Below are positions 49,792-58,816 of a stretch of DNA of 64,000 nt, one piece after another. Below the pieces are notes generated by a model. The model did not search any database. It was not told the DNA's origin and saw nothing but the letters and a program-made list of their open reading frames with translations. This DNA comes from Nocardioides sp. YR527 (GTDB taxonomy: Bacteria; Actinomycetota; Actinomycetes; Propionibacteriales; Nocardioidaceae), in NCBI RefSeq assembly GCF_900101045.1, contig NZ_FNFN01000006.1, positions 434,001-498,000 on the forward strand. The letters are read 5' to 3'. Position 1 is the stretch's first letter. Each line of letters begins with the position of its first letter. The position numbers were made by a program, and so were the translations under genes.

Positions 49792-52740
49792 GTGGCTAAG
49801 ACCCGAGTCCACGAGCTCGCCAAAGAGTTCGGGGTCGAGAGCAAGTTTGTTCTCGAGAAGTTCAAGGAGATGGGTGAGTTCGTCAAGTCGGCGAGCTCGA
49901 CCGTCGAGCTGCCTGCGGAGATGCGTTTCCGCAAGGAGATCGGCCCCGGCCTGAAGGCCGGCGGCAATGGTGGTTCCTCGTCCACGGACGAGAAGGCCGC
50001 CCCCAAGCCCGGCCCCAAGCCTGGCCCCAGGTCGGCAGAGCCGAGGCCCGCAGCCCCCAAGAAGGCTGCGGACGCGGCGCCCGAGAAGCCTGCTGAGGCG
50101 CCGGCGGCGTCCAAGCCGGCTGCGCCCAAGCCCGGCCCGAAGCCCCCGGCCAAGAAGGCCGAGGCTCCGCCGGTCGCCCCCGCGGCGTCCGCCGCGCCGG
50201 CCGCTCCCAAGCCCAGCCCGAACGCGGCGCCGTCCGGCGACCGGCGTTCGGCCGCTCCCAAGCCGGGTGCTCCCCGGCCTGGTGCCCCCAAGCCCGGCGC
50301 TCGTCCGCAGACCCCCGCGGCTCGCGGTGGCGCGGGTGGTGCCGGCGGCGCCGGTGCCGGTCGTCCCGGACCGCGTCCGGTCGGCAAGCCCGGCGCTCCG
50401 CGCCCGGGCAACAACCCGTTCTCCTCCAACCAGGGCATGGGGCGTCCGCGTCCCGGCGGCCAGGGTGGAGGCCAGGGTCAAGGCGGCCAGGGCGGTGCCC
50501 CGGCCGGCGGCGACCAGCGTCCGCCGCGTCCTGCTGCTGCCCGTGAGGGTGGCCAGGCCGGTGGCCGTCCCGGCATGCCGCGTCCCAACCCGGCGATGAT
50601 GCCGAAGTCCCCGGCCGCGTTCGGTGCCCGTCCTGGTGGCGGTCCCGGCGGTCGTGCCGGTGCCCCGGGTCGTCCCGGTGGCGGCGGCGGTCGTCCGGGC
50701 GCCGGTGGGCGTCCCGGTGGCGGCGGCGGTGCCGGTCGTCCTGGTGGCGGCGGCTTCGGCGGCGGTCCCGGTGGCGGTCGTCCCGGTGCCGGTCGTCCCG
50801 GTGGTCGCGGAACGACCCAGGGTGCCTTCGGTCGCCCGGGTGGTCCCTCGCGCCGTGGCCGGAAGTCGAAGCGGGCGCGTCGCCAGGAGTTCGAGGCCAT
50901 GGAGGCCCCGACCATCGGTGGCATCCGCGTACGCAAGGGCAACGGCGAGACCGTTCGCCTGGCTCGCGGCGCGAGCCTGACCGACTTCGCCGAGAAGATC
51001 AACGTCGACCCGGCTCAGCTGGTGCAGATGCTGTTCGGCCTCGGTGAGATGGTCACCGCGACCGAGTCGGTCAACGACGAGACCCTCGAGCTGCTCGGTG
51101 AGGAGCTCAACTACATCGTCCAGGTCGTCTCCCCCGAGGACGAGGACCGCGAGCTGCTGGAGTCCTTCGACATCGAGCTCGGCGACGAGGGCGACGAGTC
51201 CGACTGGACGGTCCGACCGCCGGTCGTCACCGTCATGGGTCACGTCGACCACGGTAAGACCAAGCTGCTCGACGCCATCCGCGACGCCAACGTCATCGAG
51301 GGCGAGGCCGGTGGCATCACCCAGCACATCGGTGCCTACCAGGTCTCGACCGAGGTCGACGGCAACGAGCGCAAGATCACCTTCATCGACACCCCGGGTC
51401 ACGAGGCGTTCACCGCCATGCGTGCCCGTGGTTCGCAGTCCTCGGACCTCGCGATCCTCGTGGTCGCGGCCGACGACGGTGTGATGCCGCAGACCATCGA
51501 GGCGCTCAACCACGCCAAGGCGGCCGGTGTCCCGATCGTGGTCGCGATCAACAAGATCGACAAGCCGGAGGCGGACCCGACCAAGGTCCGTGGCCAGCTG
51601 ACCGAGTACGGCCTCATCCCCGAGGAGTACGGCGGCGACACGATGTTCGTCGAGATCTCGGCGAAGTCGCGGATCAACATCGATGGCCTTCTCGAGGCCG
51701 TCGTGCTCACCGCCGACGCCTCGCTCGACCTGCAGGCCAACGCCAGCCAGGACGCGCAGGGCATCGTGATCGAGGCTCACCTCGACCGCGGTCGAGGCCC
51801 CGTCGCGACCATCCTGGTCCAGCGCGGCACGCTGCGCGTGGGTGAGTCCATCGTCGCCGGCCCGGCCCACGGCCGTGTCCGCGCGATGATCGACGAGTAC
51901 GGCCACGAGATCACCGAGGCGACCCCGTCGCGTCCGGCGATGGTCCTGGGTCTCTCGGCGGTGCCGGGTGCCGGTCAGAGCTTCCTGGTCGTCGAGGACG
52001 ACCGGATGGCTCGCCAGATCGCCGAGAAGCGCGAGGCACGCGAGCGTGCCGCGCAGCAGGCCAAGCGCCGCGTACGCCGCACGCTGGAGGACTTCATGGC
52101 CTCCATGGAGAAGGGCGAGAGCCAGGAGCTCAACCTCATCCTCAAGGGCGACGTGTCCGGTTCGGTCGAGGCGCTCGAGGACGCACTGGCCAAGATCGAC
52201 GTGGGTGGCGACGAGGTCTCCATCCGGGTCATCGACCGCGGTGTCGGTGCGATCACCGAGACCAACGTCGACCTGGCTGCTGCCTCCGACGCGATCATCA
52301 TCGGCTTCAACGTCCGCCCGCAGGGCAAGGCGACGGAGCTGGCCGACCGCGAGGGTGTCGAGATCCGCTACTACTCGGTCATCTACCAGGCGATCGAGGA
52401 GATCGAGGCGGCCCTCAAGGGCATGCTCAAGCCGGAGTACGAGGAGAAGGTCCTCGGCAAGGCGGAGATCCGTGCGATCTTCCGCTCGTCGAAGGCCGGA
52501 AACATCGCCGGTTGTATGGTCACCGAGGGCCTCATCCGCCGCAACGCCAAGGTTCGCGTCCTGCGCGACGGCGCCGTGGTGGCCGACAACCTCGACCTGG
52601 CCTCGCTGCGCCGCGAGAAGGACGACGCCTCCGAGGTCCGCGAGGGCTTCGAGTGCGGTCTGGTCCTGAAGAACTTCCAGGACATCAAGGAAGGCGACTT
52701 CGTCGAAGCCTTCGAGATGGTGGAGATTCCCCGAGGCTGA
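49792..52740 (+). CDS. infB: Translation initiation factor IF-2
   Basis: IF-2 is the GTPase that places initiator tRNA on the ribosome. The 982-residue product has the IF2_N helix (RVHELAKEFGVESKFVLEKF), a very long Pro/Gly/Arg/Ala-rich disordered region (about 60-360), a second IF2_N domain, the G domain with G1 GHVDHGKT (483-490), DTPGHE and NKID, and C-terminal domains. The Gly-rich part is coded by imperfect GGTCGTCCCGGTGGC-type repeats (about 50630-50815). GTG 49792 follows AAGGAG; an in-frame GTG at 49774 is rejected because it lies upstream of that site. Confidence 0.97.
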   Translation: MAKTRVHELAKEFGVESKFVLEKFKEMGEFVKSASSTVELPAEMRFRKEIGPGLKAGGNGGSSSTDEKAAPKPGPKPGPRSAEPRPAAPKKAADAAPEKPAEAPAASKPAAPKPGPKPPAKKAEAPPVAPAASAAPAAPKPSPNAAPSGDRRSAAPKPGAPRPGAPKPGARPQTPAARGGAGGAGGAGAGRPGPRPVGKPGAPRPGNNPFSSNQGMGRPRPGGQGGGQGQGGQGGAPAGGDQRPPRPAAAREGGQAGGRPGMPRPNPAMMPKSPAAFGARPGGGPGGRAGAPGRPGGGGGRPGAGGRPGGGGGAGRPGGGGFGGGPGGGRPGAGRPGGRGTTQGAFGRPGGPSRRGRKSKRARRQEFEAMEAPTIGGIRVRKGNGETVRLARGASLTDFAEKINVDPAQLVQMLFGLGEMVTATESVNDETLELLGEELNYIVQVVSPEDEDRELLESFDIELGDEGDESDWTVRPPVVTVMGHVDHGKTKLLDAIRDANVIEGEAGGITQHIGAYQVSTEVDGNERKITFIDTPGHEAFTAMRARGSQSSDLAILVVAADDGVMPQTIEALNHAKAAGVPIVVAINKIDKPEADPTKVRGQLTEYGLIPEEYGGDTMFVEISAKSRINIDGLLEAVVLTADASLDLQANASQDAQGIVIEAHLDRGRGPVATILVQRGTLRVGESIVAGPAHGRVRAMIDEYGHEITEATPSRPAMVLGLSAVPGAGQSFLVVEDDRMARQIAEKREARERAAQQAKRRVRRTLEDFMASMEKGESQELNLILKGDVSGSVEALEDALAKIDVGGDEVSIRVIDRGVGAITETNVDLAAASDAIIIGFNVRPQGKATELADREGVEIRYYSVIYQAIEEIEAALKGMLKPEYEEKVLGKAEIRAIFRSSKAGNIAGCMVTEGLIRRNAKVRVLRDGAVVADNLDLASLRREKDDASEVREGFECGLVLKNFQDIKEGDFVEAFEMVEIPRG

Positions 52741-52754
52741 TCAAGCAAGCCTCT

Positions 52755-52792
52755 GACGTTGGCCGGGTCGCAGTCGCGGCCCGGCCAACGTC
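52755..52792 (+). terminator. Hairpin terminator between infB and rbfA
   Basis: A 13-bp perfect stem (GACGTTGGCCGGG and its complement) with a 12-nt loop, followed by a T-rich stretch (TCGATTTACTTCGATTATTT). It probably reduces read-through from infB into rbfA. Confidence 0.75.
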
Positions 52793-52826
52793 TCGATTTA
52801 CTTCGATTATTTGAGAGAGTGTGAAC

Positions 52827-53282
52827 ATGAGTAGCCCACGGGTTCGCCGCATCGCTGACCGGATCAAGGTGATCGTCGCCCAGATGCTGGAGAGGCGGAT
52901 CAAGGATCCGCGGATCGGGTTCGTCACCGTCACCGACGTACGCGTGACCGGCGACAGCCAGCAGGCGACGATCTTCTACACGGTGCTGGGCGCCGACTCG
53001 GAGGCCGAGCTGGCCGGCACGGCGGCCGCGCTGGAGTCGGCCAAGGGGCTGATCCGCTCCGAGGTCGCCAAGCAGCTCGGCACCCGCACCGCGCCGACGC
53101 TGGAGTTCATCCACGACGCGCTGCCGGAGACCGCCCGCCACCTCGACGACGTGCTCGCGCGCGCCAAGGCACAGGACGACGCGGTCGCCGCTTCACGCGG
53201 GGAGACCTACGCCGGCGAGGCCGACCCCTACAAGAAGCCTCGCGAGATCGAGGACGAGTGGGACGAGGACGACGAGGAGTGA
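52827..53282 (+). CDS. rbfA: Ribosome-binding factor A
   Basis: RbfA helps mature the 16S rRNA 5' end and supports cold adaptation. The 151-residue product has the KH-like core (RVRRIADRIKVIVAQML, IKDPRIGFVTVTDVRV, PTLEFIHDAL) and an acidic disordered tail. ATG 52827 is chosen; GTG 52821 adds two residues. truB overlaps its stop by 4 bp. Confidence 0.96.
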   Translation: MSSPRVRRIADRIKVIVAQMLERRIKDPRIGFVTVTDVRVTGDSQQATIFYTVLGADSEAELAGTAAALESAKGLIRSEVAKQLGTRTAPTLEFIHDALPETARHLDDVLARAKAQDDAVAASRGETYAGEADPYKKPREIEDEWDEDDEE

Positions 53283-54151
53283 GCGCACTGTCTGGGCTCG
53301 TCATCGTCGACAAGCCTGACGGGGTCACCTCCCACGACGTCGTCGCGCGCGTTCGGCGCCTGGCCGGCACCCGCAAGGTCGGGCATGCCGGCACCCTGGA
53401 TCCGATGGCCACCGGCGTACTCGTGCTGGGGGTGGAGCGCGCCACCCGGCTCCTGGGCCACCTGATGCTGACCGAGAAGGCCTATTCGGCGACGGTGCGG
53501 CTGGGGGTCTCGACGACCACTGACGACGCCGAGGGCGATGTCGTGGAGACCCGCTCGGCCGCGGGCATCGAGGAGGAGCGCGTACGCAGCGCCTTCGCCA
53601 CCCAGGTCGGCGACATCCTCCAGGTTCCGACCGCGGTCTCGGCGATCAAGGTCGACGGGAAGCGTGCCTACCAGCGCGTACGCGACGGGGAGCAGGTCGA
53701 GCTGAAGGCGCGGCCGGTCACGGTGCACGAGCTCACCGTCGGCGAGCTCCGGCGCGAGGCAGACGTGGTCGATGTCGACATCTTCGTCCGTTGCTCCTCG
53801 GGCACCTACATCCGAGCGATCGCCCGCGACGTCGGTGCGGCGCTCGGGGTCGGTGGCCACCTGACGATGCTGCGCCGCACGGCGGTCGGGCCTTACGACC
53901 TCGACGTCGCCAGGACCCTCGACCAGCTCGGCGACGACTTCGCGGTGCTGCCGCTGGCCGACGCGGCCCGCGCCGCCTTCACCTTCTACGACCTCTCCGA
54001 GGAGCAGGCGAGCGATGTCCGCTTCGGGCGCAAGCTGAAGATCGACGTCGACGGACTCACTGCCGTCTTCGCGCCCGACGGTGAGTTCCTGGCACTCTAC
54101 GAGCCGGTCGCTCCGGGGATCGCCAAGGCGAGCGCCGTCTTCGTGGGATGA
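53279..54151 (+). CDS. truB: tRNA pseudouridine-55 synthase
   Basis: TruB makes pseudouridine 55 in the T-loop of tRNAs. The 290-residue product has the GHAGTLDPMATG motif with catalytic D41, the KPDGVTSHDVV N-terminus, VSAIKVDGKRAYQRVR, and a C-terminal PUA-like domain. It starts with GTG 53279 within the rbfA stop (GTGA). The length is normal. Confidence 0.96.
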   Translation: MSALSGLVIVDKPDGVTSHDVVARVRRLAGTRKVGHAGTLDPMATGVLVLGVERATRLLGHLMLTEKAYSATVRLGVSTTTDDAEGDVVETRSAAGIEEERVRSAFATQVGDILQVPTAVSAIKVDGKRAYQRVRDGEQVELKARPVTVHELTVGELRREADVVDVDIFVRCSSGTYIRAIARDVGAALGVGGHLTMLRRTAVGPYDLDVARTLDQLGDDFAVLPLADAARAAFTFYDLSEEQASDVRFGRKLKIDVDGLTAVFAPDGEFLALYEPVAPGIAKASAVFVG

Positions 54152-54181
54152 ACGGGTAAAGCCTGCGAGGATGACCCTCTT

Positions 54182-55210
54182 GTGAAGCAGAACGGATCGG
54201 CCGAGACTCTACGGCTCACTGACTCCTGGTTCCGGCACCACGGGCTCACCTACTTCGTCCCGGAGGAGCGCGTCGCGGTGCGAGCGGCGATGCGGCCGCG
54301 GCGCATGGTCCGGGTCGGCCTGGTGGTCGTGATCGTCGCGGTGGCGGCAGGGGTGGCATTGGCCTGGGTGACCGGCGACGTCGGGACCGGGCCGGCGCTG
54401 CTGCTGACCCTGGGCGGCGCCGCTGCCGGGTGGTACGCGCTGACCGCGATGCGGTTCCGGCCGATCCTGGTGTGGGCAATGGGGCGTACGTTCGGATCGT
54501 TGCACCGGCTGCTGCCGATGGCCCTGCGCGCGCTGCCGCTGCTGCTGCTCTTCATGACCTTCCTCTTCATCAACGCCGAGGTCTGGGAGATGTCGGCCAA
54601 CCTTCACCCGGGTGCGTTGTGGCTGGTCACGCTGCTGTTCGGTGGGTCGGCGGTGGCGTTCCTCCTGGTCCGCCTGCCCGAGGAGGTCGACCGGATCGAC
54701 GATGACGTGGATGCCGCGTTCCTCCTCCGCACCTGCGCGCGTACGCCGCTGGAGACCGCGTGCGCGGAGCTCGTCGCGGAAGCCCGCGACGATGGGAGCA
54801 CCGACCCGGCGGAGTATGCCCAGGTGACCGGCTTCGAGCGCTGGAACCTGGTGCTTGCCCTGCTCGTCATCCAGGCGACGCAGGTCGTGCTGATCGCGCT
54901 TGCGGTCTTCGCGTTCTTCCTGGTCTTCGGGGCGATCGTGATGACCGACGGCGTCCAGCTGGGCTGGACCGGGCAGCAGTCGCTGCACAACCTGTCCTGG
55001 CTGCCCAACGTGTCGGCCGAGCTGGTCAAGGTCGCCCTGTTCCTCTCCGCCTTCTCCGCGCTCTACGTCACGGTCTCGACGGTCACCGACGAGACCTACC
55101 GTAAGCAGTTCTTCGGCACGGTGCTGCGCGAGATCGAACGGGCGGTCGGGATGCGCGCGGTCTACCTCGCCCTCCGTGCCCGAGAGTCGGCCCAGGTCCG
55201 ATCCCAGTGA
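54182..55210 (+). CDS. Multi-pass membrane protein of unknown function
   Basis: A 342-residue protein starting at GTG 54182. Hydrophobic helices lie at about 40-62, 68-90, 112-130, 140-160, 225-258 and 285-302. The N-terminal segment DSWFRHHGLTYFVPEERVAVRAAM is a conserved-looking soluble cap. One loop between helices 4 and 5 has DDDVDAAFLLRTCARTPLETAC. I cannot assign a family. It ends within 30 bp of ribF and may be co-transcribed with truB. Confidence 0.75.
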   Translation: MKQNGSAETLRLTDSWFRHHGLTYFVPEERVAVRAAMRPRRMVRVGLVVVIVAVAAGVALAWVTGDVGTGPALLLTLGGAAAGWYALTAMRFRPILVWAMGRTFGSLHRLLPMALRALPLLLLFMTFLFINAEVWEMSANLHPGALWLVTLLFGGSAVAFLLVRLPEEVDRIDDDVDAAFLLRTCARTPLETACAELVAEARDDGSTDPAEYAQVTGFERWNLVLALLVIQATQVVLIALAVFAFFLVFGAIVMTDGVQLGWTGQQSLHNLSWLPNVSAELVKVALFLSAFSALYVTVSTVTDETYRKQFFGTVLREIERAVGMRAVYLALRARESAQVRSQ

Positions 55211-55233
55211 GCAACCACGGATATTCTGTCCGG

Positions 55234-56181
55234 GTGTTGTGGCGAAGTCTGACTGAGGTGCCATCCGGTCTGGGCCGTACGGCCGTCGTGATCGGCAACT
55301 TCGACGGTGTCCATCTCGGGCACCAGCATGTGCTGCGCCGAGGGCGCGAGGTGGCGGACGCCAAGGACCTCACCCTGGTGGCGGTCACCTTCGACCCCCA
55401 CCCGATGGCGGTGCTGCGGCCCGAGCACGCCCCCGGTGTGCTCACCACGATGGAGGAGCGCGCCGAGCTGCTGCTCGGGGCCGGCGCCGACGCCGTGCTC
55501 GCGCTGCCGTTCGACATGGAGATGGCCAACTGGTCACCCGACGACTTCGCCCGGCGGGTGCTCGTCGACGCGCTGCACGCCGAGGCGTGCGTGGTCGGCG
55601 CCAACTTCCGCTACGGCTGCAAGGCCGCCGGCGACGTGGCCGACCTGGTCGCCTACGGCAAGATCCACGACTTCTCCGCCGAGGGGATCCCGCTCGACGG
55701 CGGACCCCAGGTGTGGTCCTCGACCTACATCCGTACGTGTCTGGCGACCGGTGACGTCACCGGAGCCGCTGAGGCCCTGGGCCGTCCCTACTCGGTGCGT
55801 GGCGTCGTCGTGAAGGGCGACCAGCGTGGCCGCGAGCTCGGCTTCCCGACGGCCAACGTGCCCACCGACTCGCTGACCGCGGTGCCGCCCGACGGCATCT
55901 ACGCGGGCTGGCTGACCCGGCGCGACACCGGCGAGCGGTTCCCCGCCGCCATCTCGGTCGGCACCAACCCCACCTTCGAGGGCGTGGTCGGTCGCCGCGT
56001 CGAGTCCTACGTGCTCGACCGCGACGACCTCGAGCTCTACGGCGTCGAGGTCGAGGTCGCCTTCGTGGAGCGGCTGCGCGGCATGGTCGCCTTCGAAGGG
56101 ATCGACGCACTCGTCGAGCAGATGCGCGCCGACGTGGTGCGGGCACGCGCCATCCTCCAACAAGGTCTTACCGAGCCGTAG
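55234..56181 (+). CDS. ribF: Bifunctional riboflavin kinase / FAD synthetase
   Basis: It makes FMN and FAD from riboflavin. The 315-residue product has an N-terminal nucleotidyl-transferase domain (VIGNFDGVHLGHQHVL, STYIRTCLATGD) and a C-terminal flavokinase domain (GRELGFPTANV, VGTNPTFEG, ESYVLD). GTG 55234 lies 6 nt after a TATTCT -10 box (55222-55227), which argues for a leaderless start and against GTG 55207 in the previous gene's stop. The neighbouring truB/rpsO context is conserved. Confidence 0.96.
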   Translation: MLWRSLTEVPSGLGRTAVVIGNFDGVHLGHQHVLRRGREVADAKDLTLVAVTFDPHPMAVLRPEHAPGVLTTMEERAELLLGAGADAVLALPFDMEMANWSPDDFARRVLVDALHAEACVVGANFRYGCKAAGDVADLVAYGKIHDFSAEGIPLDGGPQVWSSTYIRTCLATGDVTGAAEALGRPYSVRGVVVKGDQRGRELGFPTANVPTDSLTAVPPDGIYAGWLTRRDTGERFPAAISVGTNPTFEGVVGRRVESYVLDRDDLELYGVEVEVAFVERLRGMVAFEGIDALVEQMRADVVRARAILQQGLTEP

Positions 56182-56229
56182 ACCCCGCGGCCTGTTCAGC
56201 GGGGTCCAGGTGCGGTTGAATTGTCGGTT

Positions 56230-57075
56230 ATGGATCCCCACTCCACCCCAACGTCCGTCTACGAGACCGAGGTCGAGGCCGAGCGCCCCCGCGGCGGCAT
56301 CCCGGCGTTCCTCAACGCGGTCCTGGTCACCGGTGGTCTCTGGGCCCTTCAGTTCCTCTCCGGCTCCGCGCCGTTCTCGACGTGGATCGAGGAGAACGGC
56401 AGCGAATCGGCCGGCTGGGTGGCCGCGCTGCTCGGTGACCGGCTCACCTACTTCGGCGACGGCTCCTTCAGCGGCCTCTTCTCCGGTGACGACCTGGGCC
56501 GCTCCGCCGTCCTCACCGGGACCGTCTTCGTGCTCACCTGGCTGATCACCTGGCTCAGCACCATCGGCATCTGGCCGCGGGCGTTCTGGCCGGTCTTCCT
56601 CGGCTGCTGGTTCGCGGCGATCCTCGCCACCGCAGCGGGGCAGGTCACCGGGAGTCTCTACGCCTACCTCACCGGTGGCTCCGACCTGTTCGTGGCCACG
56701 CTCGGCGACGCGCTCGAGCTGGGTGCCGCGTACGGGCTGACCTACGGGTGGGCGACCGGGCTCCTGATCGCGCTGATCTGGCTGGCGATCCCGGGCAAGA
56801 TCGACGAGGTGGAGGAGTACACGCCGATGTCGTCGCTGATCTCCGGAGGCGGCTCGGGCGGTGGGCCCGGGGGAGCGCCCGGCGGCTACGGCCAGCAGCT
56901 GCGTACGAGCGTCGCGGTGCCGACCGCGCAGACCAGCCTCGCCCGCGTGTCCACCGGCCAACCGACCCAACCGGTCCAGGTGCGCACCTTCACCGGCCCG
57001 GCGCGCGGCCAGGGCCCGGCCGGCGACACGGCCGCCTGGAAGGACTTCGTCCGCGACGTCCGCGGCCGCTCCTAG
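56230..57075 (+). CDS. Multi-pass membrane protein, unknown function
   Basis: A 281-residue protein with helices at about 28-48, 95-120, 125-147 and 165-185 and a long C-terminal cytosolic tail. The tail starts with a Gly-rich linker (ISGGGSGGGPGGAPGGYG) and continues Thr/Gln-rich with a C-terminal KDFVRDVRGRS. The pattern suggests a small membrane scaffold; I do not recognise it. ATG 56230 is chosen; TTG 56221 would add three residues. A hairpin follows its stop. Confidence 0.7.
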   Translation: MDPHSTPTSVYETEVEAERPRGGIPAFLNAVLVTGGLWALQFLSGSAPFSTWIEENGSESAGWVAALLGDRLTYFGDGSFSGLFSGDDLGRSAVLTGTVFVLTWLITWLSTIGIWPRAFWPVFLGCWFAAILATAAGQVTGSLYAYLTGGSDLFVATLGDALELGAAYGLTYGWATGLLIALIWLAIPGKIDEVEEYTPMSSLISGGGSGGGPGGAPGGYGQQLRTSVAVPTAQTSLARVSTGQPTQPVQVRTFTGPARGQGPAGDTAAWKDFVRDVRGRS

Positions 57076-57093
57076 AGAACTGCCGCCGGACCG

Positions 57094-57118
57094 GCGCCGC
57101 CGAGCTGCTCGGCGGCGC
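57094..57118 (+). terminator. Hairpin after the membrane-protein gene
   Basis: An 11-bp perfect stem (GCGCCGCCGAG with its complement) and CTG loop, 18 bp after the stop and upstream of the PadR promoter. Confidence 0.65.
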
Positions 57119-57132
57119 GCGGTGCAATGCTC

Positions 57133-57166
57133 TGGCAAGTAGTGCGCACTGCGTAGTAGTGTGCCA
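57133..57166. promoter_or_regulatory. PadR-gene promoter with palindromic operator
   Basis: TGGCA (57133-57137) and TGCCA (57162-57166) flank a perfect palindrome AGTGCGCACT (57141-57150). A TAGTGT -10 box (57157-57162) lies 7 nt before the PadR ATG. Autorepression by PadR is the likely function. Confidence 0.55.
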
Positions 57167-57169
57167 AGC

Positions 57170-57496
57170 ATGGATACCACCCAGCTGCTCAAAGGGGTGC
57201 TCGACCTGACCGTCCTGGCTGTCGTCGACGGCGAGGACGCGTACGGCTATGACATCGTCCGCAAGCTCCGCGACAGCGGGCTCACGGACGTCGGCGACGC
57301 GTCGGTCTACGGCACCCTGCGGCGGCTGTACGCCGCCGGCGCCCTGACCTCCTACGTCGTCCCGTCGGAGTCCGGGCCGCACCGCAAGTACTACGGCATC
57401 ACACCTGCCGGACAAGGCCAGCTCAAGCAGCAGAGCGAGGACTGGTCCCACTTCTCCACCACCGTCACCGAGATCTTGCAAGGGGCACGCGCATGA
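57170..57496 (+). CDS. PadR-family transcriptional regulator
   Basis: A 108-residue winged-helix repressor. The family pattern is LLKGVLDLTVLAVV at the N-terminus, the wing YGTLRRLYAAGALTSYVV, and RKYYGITPAGQGQL. ATG 57170 follows a TAGTGT -10 box with no leader. The stop overlaps the HAAS-domain gene by 4 bp (ATGA). PadR/HAAS pairs usually regulate membrane stress or cell-envelope functions. Confidence 0.93.
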   Translation: MDTTQLLKGVLDLTVLAVVDGEDAYGYDIVRKLRDSGLTDVGDASVYGTLRRLYAAGALTSYVVPSESGPHRKYYGITPAGQGQLKQQSEDWSHFSTTVTEILQGARA

Positions 57497-58653
57497 CGAC
57501 CACAGACGCCGAGGCGAACGTCGCGCCGGAGGTGCGGCTCTTCCTGGCTCGCGTACGCCGCGAGCTCGACGACCTCGACCCGGAGGTGCTCAGCGACATC
57601 ACCGACGGGCTCGAGGCCGACTTCACCGAGCTGGTCGCCGAGCGCGGCCCCGATGCGCTCGGCGACCCGGTCGAGTACGCCAAGGAGCTGCGGGCGGCAG
57701 CGGGCATTCCGATGGGCGTGAGGGCGCCTCGGGGGCTCGCGGAGCGGGTCGACGGGCTCCTGGACGCCGGCCACGACCGCTTCGACGACGCGGTCGCCAA
57801 GGCCGGTGAGCTGGTGCGTACGGACCTGGGGCCCGTGGTCGCCTGGCTGCGGCCGCTGTGGTGGATCGTGCGCGCCTGGGCCGCGGTCTGGCTGGTCTCG
57901 GCGTTCTTCGGGTGGGGCATGTCGAGCGCTGCGGGGGTGGTGCTCCTCATCGTCGCGGTGGCGGTCAGCATGTTCATCGGCGCCGGGCGCGTCTGGCCCG
58001 GTGGGGAGCGGGGGACCGGCGCACGTGTCGTGCTCCTGGGCCTGAACACGTTCGCCGCTTTCGTGCTCTTCATGACCTGGGCGAGCGGAGGGGGCGGCAC
58101 CGACTACGACCGCGGCTGGAGCGACGGCTACAACGAGGCCGGTGCCGGCGGCGGCTACGGCGCGCCGATCGACGAGCAGGCGGGGGTCTACTCCGGCGGG
58201 AAGTGGGTCAGCAACATCTACCCGTACGACGCCTCGGGCAAGCCGCTGACCGGCGTCCAGCTCTTCGACCAGGAGGGGAAGCCGATCGACGTGGTCACCC
58301 AGCCCGACTGCACCTCGACGACCGCCGCCCCGCTCCCGGCGCTCACCGATGCCGAGTCCGACATGGCCGAGGTCGTCTGCACCGACGAGATGACCGGCGA
58401 GCCGCTGCAGCCGCGGATCCTCTACCCGTGGTCCAACGGTGCAGCGCAGCTCTACAATGTCTTCCCGCTGCCCGGCCGGGTCCAGCCCGGCACCGCGCTC
58501 GACCCGAACGCGTTCGCGGACGGGAGCCAGGACGCACCGGCGATCCAGGAGCCACCGCTGGCGACCGTACCGAAGGCGTCGCTTCCCGGGATCGCGACGA
58601 GCTCGCCGAGCGCCTCGCCGAGCGCCTCGCCGAGCGCTGCTGAGAAGCCATGA
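57493..58653 (+). CDS. HAAS/DUF1700-type membrane protein, PadR partner
   Basis: A 386-residue protein. The N-terminal domain (residues about 10-70: FLARVRRELDDLDPEVLSDI, DALGDPVEYAKEL) is the HAAS signal-transducing domain commonly encoded after a PadR gene. Three helices follow (about 118-135, 145-165 and 175-195), then an extracytoplasmic region of about 190 residues with two cysteines and a Ser/Pro/Ala tail. The tail contains three perfect 12-bp repeats in the DNA. It is translated with the PadR gene. It probably senses an envelope signal and modulates PadR (inference). Confidence 0.85.
   Translation: MTTTDAEANVAPEVRLFLARVRRELDDLDPEVLSDITDGLEADFTELVAERGPDALGDPVEYAKELRAAAGIPMGVRAPRGLAERVDGLLDAGHDRFDDAVAKAGELVRTDLGPVVAWLRPLWWIVRAWAAVWLVSAFFGWGMSSAAGVVLLIVAVAVSMFIGAGRVWPGGERGTGARVVLLGLNTFAAFVLFMTWASGGGGTDYDRGWSDGYNEAGAGGGYGAPIDEQAGVYSGGKWVSNIYPYDASGKPLTGVQLFDQEGKPIDVVTQPDCTSTTAAPLPALTDAESDMAEVVCTDEMTGEPLQPRILYPWSNGAAQLYNVFPLPGRVQPGTALDPNAFADGSQDAPAIQEPPLATVPKASLPGIATSSPSASPSASPSAAEKP
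58602..58637 (+). repeat. Three tandem copies of a 12-bp repeat in the HAAS gene tail
   Basis: CTCGCCGAGCGC is repeated three times without change, encoding SPSA units. Such repeats can expand or contract by slippage while staying in frame. Confidence 0.85.
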
Positions 58654-58723
58654 GCTGATCGATGCAACCGAACCCGGCTCCACAGCGTCGAACTCAGTGG
58701 CGGAAGAGTAGAGGGGGAGAGCG

Positions 58724-58780
58724 ATGAAGTTCTGGTGGAGGTTGCGTCGGCTGGTGGCGCGTCTCGTGCTCGTGGCCTGA
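58724..58780 (+). CDS. 18-residue cationic amphipathic peptide ORF
   Basis: ATG 58724 follows an excellent Shine-Dalgarno (GAGGGGGAG) and encodes MKFWWRLRRLVARLVLVA. It has five arginines/lysine with tryptophans and a hydrophobic heptad-like pattern. It sits between the HAAS gene and rpsO. Possibilities are a leader peptide, a membrane-active small protein or a chance ORF. The quality of the ribosome-binding site is the main support. Confidence 0.5.
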   Translation: MKFWWRLRRLVARLVLVA

Positions 58781-58816
58781 TCCGGCGGCGATTCGGGGCG
58801 TACGCCGGCTCGCTGT

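Noticed and set aside
50600..50820. Possible CRISPR-like or tandem repeat array
   Set aside because: The repetition is from imperfect codons for the Gly/Arg/Pro-rich region of IF-2; there are no constant repeats with unique spacers.
49570..51906. 778-codon minus-strand frame opposite infB
   Set aside because: Threonine/glycine/arginine-rich antisense of the IF-2 Gly/Pro region with no domain; infB is certain.
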